Shown: one piece after another, positions 53,473 through 63,511 of the stretch
Layout of the letters: the number at the start of each line of letters is the position of its first letter
How positions within the stretch are numbered: position 1 is the first letter of the stretch
Source: Paraspadella gotoi
Taxonomy: Eukaryota > Chaetognatha
NCBI GenBank assembly: GCA_051294375.1
Contig: CM119264.1
Coordinates: 29,371,674 to 29,435,673 of the forward strand
DNA length: 64,000 nucleotides
Direction of reading: 5' to 3'
Notes under the pieces: model-generated
Told to the model about the DNA's origin: nothing
The model's input: the letters and a program-made list of their open reading frames with translations, nothing else
Database searches by the model: none
Position numbers and translations under genes: made by a program

Positions 53473-55288
53473 TCAAACCAGAGACTCGAATGATTCATCA
53501 AAGATCTTCATGAAGGGCAGTTTGGGTGGCGGAGCCACTTCCCCTGTTATGAGAGAGACTTGGGGCTGATCTCGAAAGGTCGTCATATCTTCTTTCCTCG
53601 CCTTCACAAAATTCTCGAACATTAAACTGACATCGACAGGATGATGATAGCCGTTCTCTTTAGCAAGATGCTTGATGTGCTTTGTCTGAAATGCGAAGAG
53701 TTCCATGATTCCTTGGCAGGCACGTTCATCTTCTCGCCACTCGAGTTCATTGCGTTGCATTTCCTCCATCGACGGAAGGCTGCGTCGACCAAAGATCACG
53801 TCCAGGGTCCAAATCGACTCCTGTTCCACATAGGAGATGGTGTATATCATGTTTTGGGTTCCGAGATAAAACACTTTTTGGTCACCCCCACCAAGGAATA
53901 GTACACCTGAAAATAAGCAAGATTTTATAAAATAATGTCCTGAAAAATTGTCATAAAACTAATGTAAAAAATATTCAATATTAAGCAAAACTTGAAAAAA
54001 AATAATATCATGCTAGCTATAAACAATAAAATATTTTAGTCATTAACATAACAAACCCCTTACAATACTGTAGATTTTTAATAAAAAACATTTTTTTTTA
54101 AATTTTAAAAAGTATTTTTCAACAGTCAGTGAATGATAATTTTCTGTGAAAAACAAAATAATAACACCGTTGTAAAGATTTGGAATCCAGAAACGATTGC
54201 CATTTAACTTCAGCCTGAGATCATCTGCCATGAATGGGTAATGATGCAAATATCCAGTGCAGAGAATGATTTCATCGAATTCGCTTTCAACGCCATCTTT
54301 GAAAGATATGGTGTTGCCATTGATTCCAGTCACCAATGGATGCTCCTCTACCTCTTTGGGCCACTTCACTTCGAGAGGGAATGATCTCCATGAGATGAAA
54401 ACTTTCTTGGCGCCAAATTTGTAGCACTTAAAAGGTCAAAAAATGATTTTTCTCAAGGCCAATTTTACCAAGTTTTATAGATATATATGTTAATAATAAT
54501 GACAATGATCATAATAATTATTATCATGAGCATTTAGAACATATTACCTGCAGGGCAATGTCCTCCCCTGATGGACCAGTTCCGATAACTAGGACCCGTT
54601 TGCCTGCATAGTGAGCGGCGTCTTTAAAGTCATGAGAGTGAATGACTCTTCCTGGGAAGGACTCGATTCCATCCAAATATGGAATGTGTGGCATGGAAAA
54701 ATGACCTGATCCAACTATGACATGGCTAAAACGCTGAGGGGGCAGCAGGCAGTCATTGACAAGATCCTAGAAAATAAGAGATTGATTGATGTTTGTTTGT
54801 TTAAGCCAACAATTTTTATCTACCTACAGCTCATATCTTCTAATTACCTTGACAATAATAACAAAGTTCTTCTCATCTTGATCATAGACAACACTTTTGA
54901 CGGCATGATGAAATTTGATCCACTGTCGAAATTCCTCCCTCTTCCATCTGCCAGTCAAGTAGTCAAGCATCAATGGGCGGTTTAAAAAACTGGGTACATC
55001 TTGGCCAAAGTGATCTCGAAAGGAGTAGTCGGGGAATTCGGTGGCTTCTTTTGGGCTATTCATGAAGAGCAACTTGTACATGCTGGCATGGACCGGCTCT
55101 CCAAACTCATCAAACCCAGTGCGCCAAGTGTAGTTCCACATCCCGCCCCAGTCGCTCTGCTTCTCAAAGCAGACAACATCTGGCGTCGCCTCGCCCTCCC
55201 TTTTTCGTTTGGCCAAGTTGAATAGCACAGCGCATCCTGCTGGGCCAGCACCGATCAAACAGATTCGTTGATTCATGTCATGTGACAT
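53473..55288 (-). CDS. flavin-containing monooxygenase, trimethylamine-monooxygenase-like
   Basis: A complete four-exon gene on the minus strand: 55,288-54,848, 54,766-54,548, 54,426-54,168 and 53,906-53,473. All introns are GT-AG (81, 121 and 261 bp) with consistent phases, giving 450 codons. FMOs use FAD and NADPH to oxygenate N- or S-containing substrates. Visible motifs: FAD-binding ICLIGAGPAGC (residues 8-18), the bacterial-Tmm-like block CFEKQSDWGGMWNYTWRTG (about 40-58), EPVHASMY, the FMO signature FPGRVIHSHDF, NADP-binding VLVIGTGPSGED, CYKFGAKKV, ILCTGYLHHYPFM near the C-terminal third, and a final FRDQPQVSLITGEVAPP. Length and block order match trimethylamine monooxygenase rather than vertebrate FMO1-5 (about 530 aa with a membrane tail); no C-terminal hydrophobic anchor is seen, so it is probably soluble. 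The substrate cannot be told from sequence. It lies inside a dynein intron, antisense. Confidence 0.9.
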
Positions 55289-55780
55289 TCTTTTTCACTA
55301 AACTGCTAAAAATAAAGTTAAATAAATAGAAAATATATTTAGTTTCGTTTTTTTTTTTTTGCCACGTTTAGTTTCGAAATCAGAAATCAGTATAAAGTTA
55401 TAAACTTTTTTAGTGACTAAGTTTATAAAGAGATAAGGAACCAATATTTGAATAAAACTGGAAGATTACTTTTATTTGTCATGGAGTAATTTCTTAACAA
55501 TACAAGCAAATGTCAAATATTTAAACAAGATTACAGACACGGAATTCGTTAATTTCCCTGTGGCAAAACTTTTTTTATATTGCCTTCTCTTTTTAGTAGT
55601 GCAACAGTAAGTCACTTATGGTCTGTCCTACTTTTGTTACGCTTGACCGGAGACGTAGGCGTTGCAAATCGGCGTCGTCCAGATCGGCGTCTTAAGCGCG
55701 AGTTTATAGCTTGCTTTAGAGCTTGATAAAATGTCTTGAACTAAGCTTGTTTTGTTCAACAACATAAGGTGTATTTGTAT
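55289..55780. other. 5' flank of the FMO gene, no gene seen
   Basis: AT-rich DNA. GACATTCTTTTTCA directly upstream of the FMO ATG is shared with the upstream region of the second FMO fragment (near 52,701-52,712), consistent with duplication including the 5' flank. No TATA box could be assigned with confidence. Confidence 0.35.
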
Positions 55781-55935
55781 CACACACTTTCCCACCCACA
55801 CACAAAATTTCATTTCAATCCATCCATCCAATCACGAGTAATTGGAGTTTAATACTAAGGGGGGACAGACAGACGAACGGACGGACGGACGGTCGGTCGG
55901 TCGGACATTATTTTTTTGCATAATTTATCATAATT
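55780..55935. repeat. dispersed repeat with (GGAC)n, uninterrupted copy
   Basis: ACACACAAAATTTCATTTCA ... CCATCCATCCAATCACGAGT ... ACGGACGGACGG ... GCATAATTTATCATAATT. Matches 22,868-23,004 plus 23,222-23,240 and shows the state of that repeat without the palindrome insertion. Confidence 0.6.
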
Positions 55936-56089
55936 TACATACTTTATAAGAGCGAAATTTAGCGACTAAGTATTTTCGTATTTAATCTTTTTTATGCAAG
56001 TTAAGAAAAGATTTTTTTTTTTAATAAAAATTATAAGTTATCTTTTTCTTTTGGTGCAAAATATTAAGTACTTAAATAATAACCACCAC

Positions 56090-56185
56090 TTCAACAACCA
56101 TGATCACACCCGGTAATTCCAATGACGACAAGACCCCACTCACAACACCCGGTAATTCCAATGACGACAAAGACCCCACTCACAA
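56090..56185. repeat. short tandem duplication, about 45 bp
   Basis: ACCCGGTAATTCCAATGACG and AAGACCCCACTCACAAC occur twice in succession. No gene. Confidence 0.7.
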
Positions 56186-56260
56186 CCCTTACAACCCAAC
56201 TATTACCCGATCCCTGTGTCCGCAACGGGTCTTGGAGAAATCCCCTTCAGACTAAAAATT

Positions 56261-56890
56261 CAATGCGGCATAATTAATGTAGGACTTCGTCATTTAGTTA
56301 ATACTCTGCAGGAATCAGAGATGCTTTTTGTTCTTATGTTTTTACTTAAACAAACAGAAAATGCACTTACATGAAATAAGTCAATGCGGCATAATTAATG
56401 TAGGACTTCGTCATTTCAGTTAATACTCTGCAGGAATCAGAGAGTGTTTTGTTTCTTATGTTTTTTACTTAAACAAAACAGAAATGCACTTACATGAAAT
56501 AAAGTCAATGCGGCATAATTAATGTAGGACTTGGTCATTTCAGTTAATACTTGGCAGGAATCAGAGAGTGCTTTTGTTCTTACATTTTATACTTAAACAA
56601 ACAGAAATGCACTTACATGAAATAAAGTCAATGCGGCATAATTAATGTAGGACTTGGTCATTTCAGTTAATACTTGCAGGAATCAGAGAGTGCTTTAGTT
56701 CTTATGTTTTATACTTAAACAAACAGAAATACATTACATGAAATAAAGTCAATGCGGCATAATTAATGTAGGACTTGGTCATTTCAGTTAATACTTGGCA
56801 GGAATCAGAGAGTGCTTTTGTTCTTATGTTTTATACTTAAACAAACAGAAATACAGTTACATGAAATAAAGTCAATGTGGCATAGTTTGT
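56261..56890. repeat. 122-bp tandem array, five units
   Basis: Units beginning CAATGCGGCATAATTAATGT start at 56,261, 56,382, 56,506, 56,629 and 56,750, with a diverged sixth at 56,873. Period 121-124 bp. Each carries CAGTTAATACTTGGCAGGAA and ACATGAAATAAAGTC blocks. It is a short satellite-like array in the dynein intron; no coding frame. Confidence 0.93.
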
Positions 56891-57507
56891 GTATACTTAA
56901 TTATTTAGTTAATACTTAACAAATAGGTTTTTAACCATAAGAGGCTTGTTAATTGTAATGCGTATGTTACTTTCTTGTGTAATGTGTAGTCGTCTAAATA
57001 TCGGGAAAAACGCCGTTTTTGTTTTTATAATTTTTTGAAAAACGATACTGATCCAGGACGTTCAGTGCTAATTGCGTAGTTAATATATTTAATATAACAG
57101 CTTTCATTGGTTTAAGTTCAAACCAGTTTGATCTCTCTCCTCCTACTCCAACTCAACATGATATTTCTCCTCCTCTTCATATTTTTTTTCCTATTTAAAC
57201 TCAACTGAAAAAACGCGTAAAGTCAAGGACGAAACATTTTTTTTCATATTACCTTTATTTCATTATGGTTAAGGATTAGATTAAGCATTTGTTACGCGAT
57301 TAAAGCTAAGTATTCGGTTTTAAATTGTAATTCAATGCCGGTAGAGCGTAGTGAAAATAGTGAAAATTTCAGTTAATTAGTATTTATTGTCATTTAGCAA
57401 AAGGTGTTTGGTGAATTTGTTGTCAAATTTTACGGACCTATAACCGAAACGTGAGCCACATTTAATTATATACATAATTATCTCAAATTTTAGGACAATA
57501 TTTATTG

Positions 57508-57687
57508 AAAAGGTTTGAAATATTTTCTGTAACGATTTCTTTTCAGTTAAAAAATGGTTCCGGCTTTTGTTTTACAAGACTTCATCGGCGTTAACATTTG
57601 TGATGAAGGCTTGTAAAACCAAAGCTGCAACATGTCAGTTTTTTTTTAATAAAAACTAAATCGTTACAGAAACTATTTCAAACCTTT
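57508..57687 (+). repeat. diverged fold-back element
   Basis: Imperfect arms of about 30 nt (AAAGGTTTGAAATATTTTCT ... and its complement) enclose GTGATGAAGGCTT ... AAAGCTGCAACATGTC. The motif order matches the hammerhead-like family but GAAA is GCAA and the first core C is G, so it is expected to be inactive. Confidence 0.5.
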
Positions 57688-57711
57688 ATGGTGGACCAAA
57701 ATCCACCAACC

Positions 57712-57903
57712 GTTCATCAGCGGCCATTGGTGCCGGAGGCAAGTCATTCGCCTCCCAACCCAAAGGTCCGGGGTTCTCGCAGTTAAGAGGGACGGGGCGC
57801 TTAACCCGCCTGTAACACGGTGTTACAGCCTGATCCGAAGCTCAGGGACTGCTTATATTGAATGGTTCTGTCACTAACACATAACAATTATCGCTGTCTC
57901 TTC
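57712..57903 (+). mobile_element. tRNA-derived SINE-like element (plus strand)
   Basis: GGTGCCGGAGGCAAGTCATT, CGCCTCCCAACCCAAAGGTC and CGGGGTTCTCGC, with about 15 bp deleted relative to 48,405-48,588, then the conserved tail with CTGTAACACGGTGTTACAG. It contains promoter-like A and B boxes only in degraded form. Confidence 0.5.
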
Positions 57904-57916
57904 ACCTTTTCAATTT

Positions 57917-58072
57917 TCTTTTGTCAACGGAGAATTGTATGTTCGAGCTCCACAATTGGGCGTCACTGAGGAAGAAGTCGTTTATCTTATCGAAAAGTAT
58001 TTATTTAATGAAGTCCCTGACCGGAATAGTATTAGTGTTAAGGGGAAGTTAATAGAAGAGGAGACAGGCTAA
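57917..58072 (+). other. open frame of unknown origin
   Basis: An open frame without ATG right after the SINE: FQFSFVNGELYVRAPQLGVT, then EEEVVYLIEKYLFNEVPDRN and SISVKGKLIEEETG before TAA. Composition is normal and amphipathic, more like a real peptide than a random frame, but I recognise no family. It might be an exon of another transcript or a retroelement fragment. It is not required by dynein splice phase. Confidence 0.3.
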
Positions 58073-58122
58073 AAAAAAGATGCGGAGGATGAAAGACCGA
58101 GTTGATCCGAAATCGAGATGAA

Positions 58123-58441
58123 CTAAAAGATGAACTGATGGATGAACTGAAAGATGAACTGATGGATGAACTCAAGGATGAACTGAAAGATGAACTGAAT
58201 GATGATCTCAAGGATTAACTGAATCATGAACTGAAGGATGAACTGAAGGATGAACTGATGGATGAACTGAAGGATGAACTGAATGTTGAACTCAAGTATG
58301 AACTCAAGGATGAACTGAAGCATGAACTGAAAGATGAACTCAAGGATGAACTCAAGGATGAAATGAAGCATGAACTGAAAGATGAACTCAAGGATGAACT
58401 GATGGATGAACTGAATGTTGAACTCAAGGATAAACTAAAAT
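58123..58441. repeat. 12-bp minisatellite GATGAACTGAAG
   Basis: About 26 units with CTCAAG/CTGATG variants. The + strand reads Lys-Asp-Glu-Leu repeats and the minus strand Phe-Ile/Ser repeats; both are long and open because the period is four codons. Not credible as protein, and unrelated to ER retention despite the KDEL look. Confidence 0.9.
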
Positions 58442-58516
58442 AGGGAAGGTATTAACTTATCTCAAACTTACCCCAATCGCCCTTCAACATCTCTCTCTCC
58501 CTTCATTCCTCCCCCT

Positions 58517-58560
<44 letters not shown>

Positions 58561-58562
58561 AG

Positions 58563-58658
58563 AGATTTCCGGGGTCGAGCAGCGAGAAGTTACGAGTCTC
58601 AATTGGCGTCGATTCGGTCTTGGCTGCGACGCGTCGATGACCTCGACGCGGAGCACAG
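58563..58658 (+). CDS. axonemal dynein heavy chain exon (stem)
   Basis: Acceptor TCTCTCAG after a CT tract; donor GAGCACAG|GTTGGG. It reads DFRGRAARSYESQLASIRSW, LRRVDDLDAEH. It starts with one base and ends with two, matching the exons at 51,690 and 61,287, which strongly supports a single transcript across the FMO-containing intron. Confidence 0.7.
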
Positions 58659-58679
58659 GTTGGGGGGGGGAACTACAAC

Positions 58680-61140
58680 AACTACACAACAGCAACGATG
58701 ACAACAACAACAACAACTACACAACGCAACACAACGCAACACTAAACAAGATCGACTAAAACAACATGAACACCACAACTAAATGAACAACAATAACAAA
58801 AGTACAACAACAATAATAAGTAATAGCGACCTCAAAAATCACAATCACAATGACAGCAAACTTTGACAAAAACCATAACCATTTTAACAACAAAAAAAAA
58901 CTACCTCAACAATAATAATTATGACACAATGAAAAATGGCGTAACGTTACTGTTCGTGCATAAAAAAAATTCACTGTTCAATATTATTATATTTCTTTTT
59001 ATTTTTTGAAACGTTATAGTTTCATATGCTGATATCCAAAATATCAATGCAAAATCTTTTTTTGTTTAGGGTGAAAGATGATAAATTTTTAAAAAAAGTT
59101 ACTTATTCATATTTATTCATAGAATTGTAATAGAAAAAAATATAAAAAAATTAATAGTAATAATAGTTAGTGTTATGTCTCAAATAGATGGAAAAAAAAA
59201 CCTCATTTAAAAATTCGATCGGGAAGTGGGGTAACTAAGGCTTACCAATGGCATCCTCCACCGCAATTGTTCTCTCAAATAATTTTTTTTTTATTTAATA
59301 CATTTGAAAGGGAAAAAAAGAAAATTTGGAATGCAGGTTGCAGAAAGGGTACAGATATCTGGACTTATTGACATGATAACCATAACTTTTAATATTTTGT
59401 GAAATGGGGGCAGTAAAGAAATCTTAAAAAATTTCATCATTAAGTCAGTCAATGAACCCTTTCCAATGGGCTATTACGAGAAATATTTTTTCTTAATTAA
59501 AATGGATGATAAATAATAAAATTAAAATTACTTGCTATAATTTAAAAAAAAATTATCAATACAAATTAACACAATGATGTTTTGCTTTGTCAAATATGTT
59601 ACCAGCTATAAAATTTTTTTACAACTTTAATATGATAAACAAGCAGTGTGGTCAAGCTTTTAGTTTGCAGTTAAGATAATGAAAAATGACGATTTTTTTT
59701 TCACAGACAAGAAGGTAGATGTCCAGACTGTTTATATCAAGCTGAAAACATTTTTGTATTTATCATTTTTAATATTTAAAAATATATTTTATCAAGCTAC
59801 AACATAAATTTTTGCTTGTTTTTTACTTTAACTGAAAAAATATAAGCAATTTTATGGAATAAAAAAATTTAATAATAAACAAAATGTAATTCAGTTTTTC
59901 CTTTTTCAAATTACAAAAGAAAAAGAAAAAAATTCATATGTCTTCATTGAAATTTTTAAAGCAAAAAACTGTTATACTTTTAACTCTGATTTAAACAAAA
60001 GCTGTGTAAAGATTTATGGATTTAATTTAATAAAACTCTTTTAGAAAGGTTGTCCATGATTAGGGCTTTAATTTGATACCACATCCACCTTGCTACCTCT
60101 TTTTTTCAAAAGTTATTAAAAAAAATAACGTTTTTTAAATTACGCAGTACAAATCTTTGTTAAATAAAAATTTCGGCAAAAGCGGGAGTTATCTCACTTA
60201 TTTTCTTGTTGGTACAATACTTAAATTCAAAATAAAACTTGAAGAAATTTTGTTTGTCATTTAGGAGACATATCACTTTCCGATGTTACCCATCATATAA
60301 TAATTTATTTATTTATTTTCCCCCAAAAAAAGCCTAATTTAGAAGTTGAAATTTTTTCAAATTTTGGGAAAAAAATTTCATCCGACCTATTGCTCATTGA
60401 GAATAATGGTTTTGCATAGAAAATTAAAATATCAAAAAAATAAAAAATCAAGCCTCTAGAAAAAATCTGAAAGGCTAGAGGCTGATTTTTTTAGAATTGC
60501 AAAATTTTTTTTCTGACTCATTAATCCATTATTCTCAAGTTTCCAAAATATTTTTCCAAAATCAGTTCAATCATTTTTTTATTAATTTAAAATGTTTTTA
60601 TGATGTTGGTCTTTTGTTGAAAGAATTGAAAAAAAGTGAAAATATAGTAATTATATAAGTTTTTGAAATACCTTTAAAAATATTTAAATAATTAGGACAC
60701 AAGGGAGTAAGCAGAGAAAACTTCCCATTCATAAAGAATTGAAATGAATTTGTTCATATTGTTATTTAGATTAATTGACTAATTACAAACAAATGATTCA
60801 TATTAAATTGAGGAATGATGCGGTAAAAAATATCATCTTGGTCTCCGGTTTAACTATAGGTTATCGTTAAAGTTTTGTTTTAATAATATTAATATTTTTT
60901 TTGCATTTATAAAGCAATGTAGTCTAAAATTTTGTAAGCATTTCGAGCTATATTGCTTCATCTTTTTTTACTATTTCTTGATCTAGTTAGCTTTTTTGTA
61001 GATGGTCAAGGGTTATGGTCAGATACAGATATGTCCGATGTATGTGTATATCGCACATATTACCAAAAGTTAGTGATCAATTAATTTAAGCTCAGAAAAC
61101 GATTTTAAAGGGACAAATCAGCACGAGACCGGTTTTCGCC
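58680..61140. other. large dynein intron, no gene recognised
   Basis: (AAC)n-rich start (58,670-58,800) followed by about 2.3 kb of AT-rich DNA with long A and T runs. A possible weak fold-back lies at 60,397-60,540, with ATTGAGAATAATGG and CCATTATTCTCAAG arms around a GCCTCTAG/CTAGAGGC hairpin. No exon seen. Confidence 0.5.
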
Positions 61141-61149
61141 ACGTTATTT

Positions 61150-61260
61150 TTCATTGTGTCTTATAACAACAACAATCCCAAAAAAAAGCAAAACACCAAA
61201 GACAACACAATAACAAAAACAACCACAATAACAAAAACAACCATAATAACAAAAACCACA
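61150..61260. repeat. (AAC)n-rich tract
   Basis: AACAACAAC and AATAACAAAAACAACC repeats immediately upstream of the next exon; the minus strand reads as a hydrophobic Val/Cys/Phe frame that is a shadow. Confidence 0.8.
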
Positions 61261-61286
61261 TAAACAAACCCGAAGCTTTTCCTCAG

Positions 61287-61410
61287 AACCGGAAACGACG
61301 TCTTTTTCCTCGACAATCGTCCGCTGCTTGAAGAGATTCGCCCGACGCTCGACGCCATCTTTGAGGAAGTTATTAACGCAATGCTTGACGACGCAGTCAA
61401 CAGATCTAAG
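61287..61410 (+). CDS. axonemal dynein heavy chain exon (stem)
   Basis: Acceptor TTTCCTCAG, donor TCTAAG|GTAAGT. It reads TGNDVFFLDNRPLLEEIRPT, LDAIFEEVINAMLDDAVNRS K. In dynein stems the segment ...F.(L/P)....L...L..I...I.....D... precedes the helix R...EF. Ends on a full codon. Its last 27 bases and donor are the founder of a 34-bp repeat array. Confidence 0.8.
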
Positions 61411-61717
61411 GTAAGTGCTTGACGACGCAGTCAACAGATCTAAGGTAAGTGCTTGACAACGCAGTCAACAGATCTAAGATTAGTGGTCGATGATGCAGTC
61501 AACAGATCTAAGGTAAGTGCTTGACGACGCAGTCAACAGATCTAAGATTAGTGGTCGATGATGCAGTCAACAGATCTAAGGTAAGTGCTTGATGACGAAG
61601 TCAACAGATCTAAGATTAGTGGTCAATGATGCAGTCAACAGATCTAAGGTAAGTGCTTGATGACGAAGTCAACAGATCTAAGGAAAGTGCTTGATGATGC
61701 AATGAATATGTTCAAAG
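61383..61717. repeat. 34-bp minisatellite containing an exon end and splice donor
   Basis: The exon 3' end plus donor (GCAGTCAACAGATCTAAG|GTAAGTG) is repeated about nine times with a 34-bp period. Units at 61,411, 61,445, 61,513, 61,581 and 61,649 keep GTAAGT; those at 61,479, 61,547 and 61,615 have ATTAGT instead, and the last has GAAAGT. The later part therefore has an alternating 68-bp higher-order period. Confidence 0.93.
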
Positions 61718-61849
61718 TTCTTGCCGATGAGGTCAATACTAAAAACCTATCGTAATATAACTCTCAAGATTTGGCCTTATTTTCCCAAAAAGCCTCTTTT
61801 TATCTTAAATTCGGAATTACGTTAATTTCTTTAGTTAAAAATTAGGTAT

Positions 61850-61965
61850 GAGGCTGGGGTTAGGGATAAGGTTAGGGATTAGGTTTGGGGTTAGGGATTA
61901 AGATTAGAAATTATGGATAAAGGTTTAGGATTAGTTGAGAATTAAGCTTGGGGATTAGGGTGAGA
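61850..61965. repeat. interstitial telomere-like repeat
   Basis: GGGGTTAGGGATAAGGTTAGGGATTAGG-type DNA resembling positions 1-105, inside a dynein intron. Confidence 0.7.
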
Positions 61966-62082
61966 GAACAGATTACTAGTTTAAGAATATAATGTGGAGA
62001 CTTTACAATAACAATAGAAAAAAATCATGAACGGGTAAACGAAATTAACTGGTGACTTGGTCAGGTTTAACTGACTATTAAA

Positions 62083-62125
62083 GTGGTAGTTGTTGTTGTT
62101 ATTGTTGTTGTTGTTGTTGTTAATG
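62083..62125. repeat. (GTT)n microsatellite
   Basis: GTTGTTGTTATTGTTGTTG tract in the dynein intron. Confidence 0.9.
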
Positions 62126-62219
62126 TCGCTAAAATATTTAATATATTTAGAGAGCCAATGATTTATTATTTAAATGTATAAAAACATAATACCTATTTAA
62201 GTATAAACTGCTATTCTAG

Positions 62220-62375
62220 GAATTCACGGATGAAATACGCGAAAAGATTTCTCGACTGCGAAACAAAGGATCAACTATGGAAGATTTTACGGTTTTGGCT
62301 CAACACATGGGCGACTATTGGATCAAGAAGACTGAATACAAACAGACAGTGGATTACGTCCGGAGTCTTTTTGAG
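62220..62375 (+). CDS. axonemal dynein heavy chain exon (stem)
   Basis: Fifty-two codons: EFTDEIREKISRLRNKGSTM, EDFTVLAQHMGDYWIKKTEY, KQTVDYVRSLFE. It matches the family pattern F..I...L...P.T.E.....Y...........L........V...YE.L near the C-terminal end of DHC_N1. The exon joins the next in phase only if the donor is TTTGAG|GCGAGG, a GC donor; no GT gives the right phase. Confidence 0.85.
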
Positions 62376-62732
62376 GCGAGGGGGTCGTTGAAAACTGATT
62401 TGATTTGAATTTTGATTTAATTGATTTTATTTATTGATATGTTGACATGATTGAATAATCTTTTTATTGATTAATTGATTTGATTGCATTTATTGATGGA
62501 TTTGATTGGATAAAATGATTAATTGATTATTGTTTGATTAATAGATTGATTGATTAACTGATCGATTGTCTGTTTTGATTGCTTGACCTGATTGGATAGA
62601 TTGATCAACTTATTGACTCATTTTTAATTTGAAATGAAAAATCCAAATATAAAAACAAATTTAAAAAATGACGAAAAAAAAAAAGATGCAGGTATATGGT
62701 ATCGATCGTTAATCTGCTTTTAATTAATTCAG

Positions 62733-62818
62733 GTTGTACGCGGAATCTATCGTCCACTGACAACGGAAGAAGCTCAAGTTGAAGAAGACATGCTGGATGC
62801 TTGGGACACGTTTTTGAG
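62733..62818 (+). CDS. axonemal dynein heavy chain exon (stem)
   Basis: It reads VVRGIYRPLTTEEAQVEEDM, LDAWDTFLR. It corresponds to the family segment L......L...D......W..F. Acceptor AATTCAG. The phase-consistent donor is again GC (TTTTTGAG|GCGAGT), because the next exon begins with one base of a split codon. Confidence 0.85.
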
Positions 62819-63023
62819 GCGAGTCCAGTCGATGGAGGGAAATTGGAATTTCAGTCATACTATTTTTAAATTTTAATTTCTATTTTGAATGTTTTATAGT
62901 GCAGCAGTTCTGGATACATATTATTATAGGCGGTCTGTTAAAAATTTTGGTTTTCATTATAATTCATTATAATTTCATTATAATTAATATTCAAATTTGA
63001 TTTTCCTTCTCATTCTTTCTCAG

Positions 63024-63201
63024 ACAACTGCAAGAAACGTCAGACTACGTGGACCAAACGCTTCCCATCGTCGCCAACAAGATGGAAGAGGAGTTCGAGC
63101 GGCTCGTCCAGCGCGCCAAAGATCTTCATCGTGCGGCCACGACTGAGAAGATGGTTGACCCGATGCAGAAGCCGACCAGCGTCGTCAATGAAATCAAGGA
63201 G
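63024..63201 (+). CDS. axonemal dynein heavy chain exon (stem)
   Basis: Acceptor TTTCTCAG, donor AAGGAG|GTTGGT. It reads QLQETSDYVDQTLPIVANKM, EEEFERLVQRAKDLHRAATT and EKMVDPMQKPTSVVNEIKE. The heptad-like helix with K-x-x-F-x-x-x-(V/L) is the usual run-up to the dynein linker domain. Confidence 0.8.
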
Positions 63202-63511
63202 GTTGGTGGACGTTGGTGTGGGATGGCTCGAGATGGTGGTTGCTAGGGTGATGCTGTTATATTGGTTTTTCTTGTGCTACTGATGTTTTTAGTTAATCGT
63301 ATTCTTCTGTACATAAAATAGACTTTAAGAGTCTTGAGTAAACGCTCGCAGGGTCCTGCTATGTTATTGTATTTTGTAAGAGGTATGGAGGTCTTAACAT
63401 ACCAGAGCCTGTCCAAAGTCATTGGATAAATGGATAATTTTTAAAATACTAGTTGTATTATTTTCATAAATATCTTGGATAAGTTTATCGTTGTTGTCGT
63501 TATCCTTTCAG

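Noticed and set aside
58258-58443. KDEL-repeat protein on + (and Ser/Phe-rich frame on -)
   Set aside because: It is a 12-bp minisatellite open on both strands; an in-frame stop lies in the array on + and there is no start context or flanking exon.
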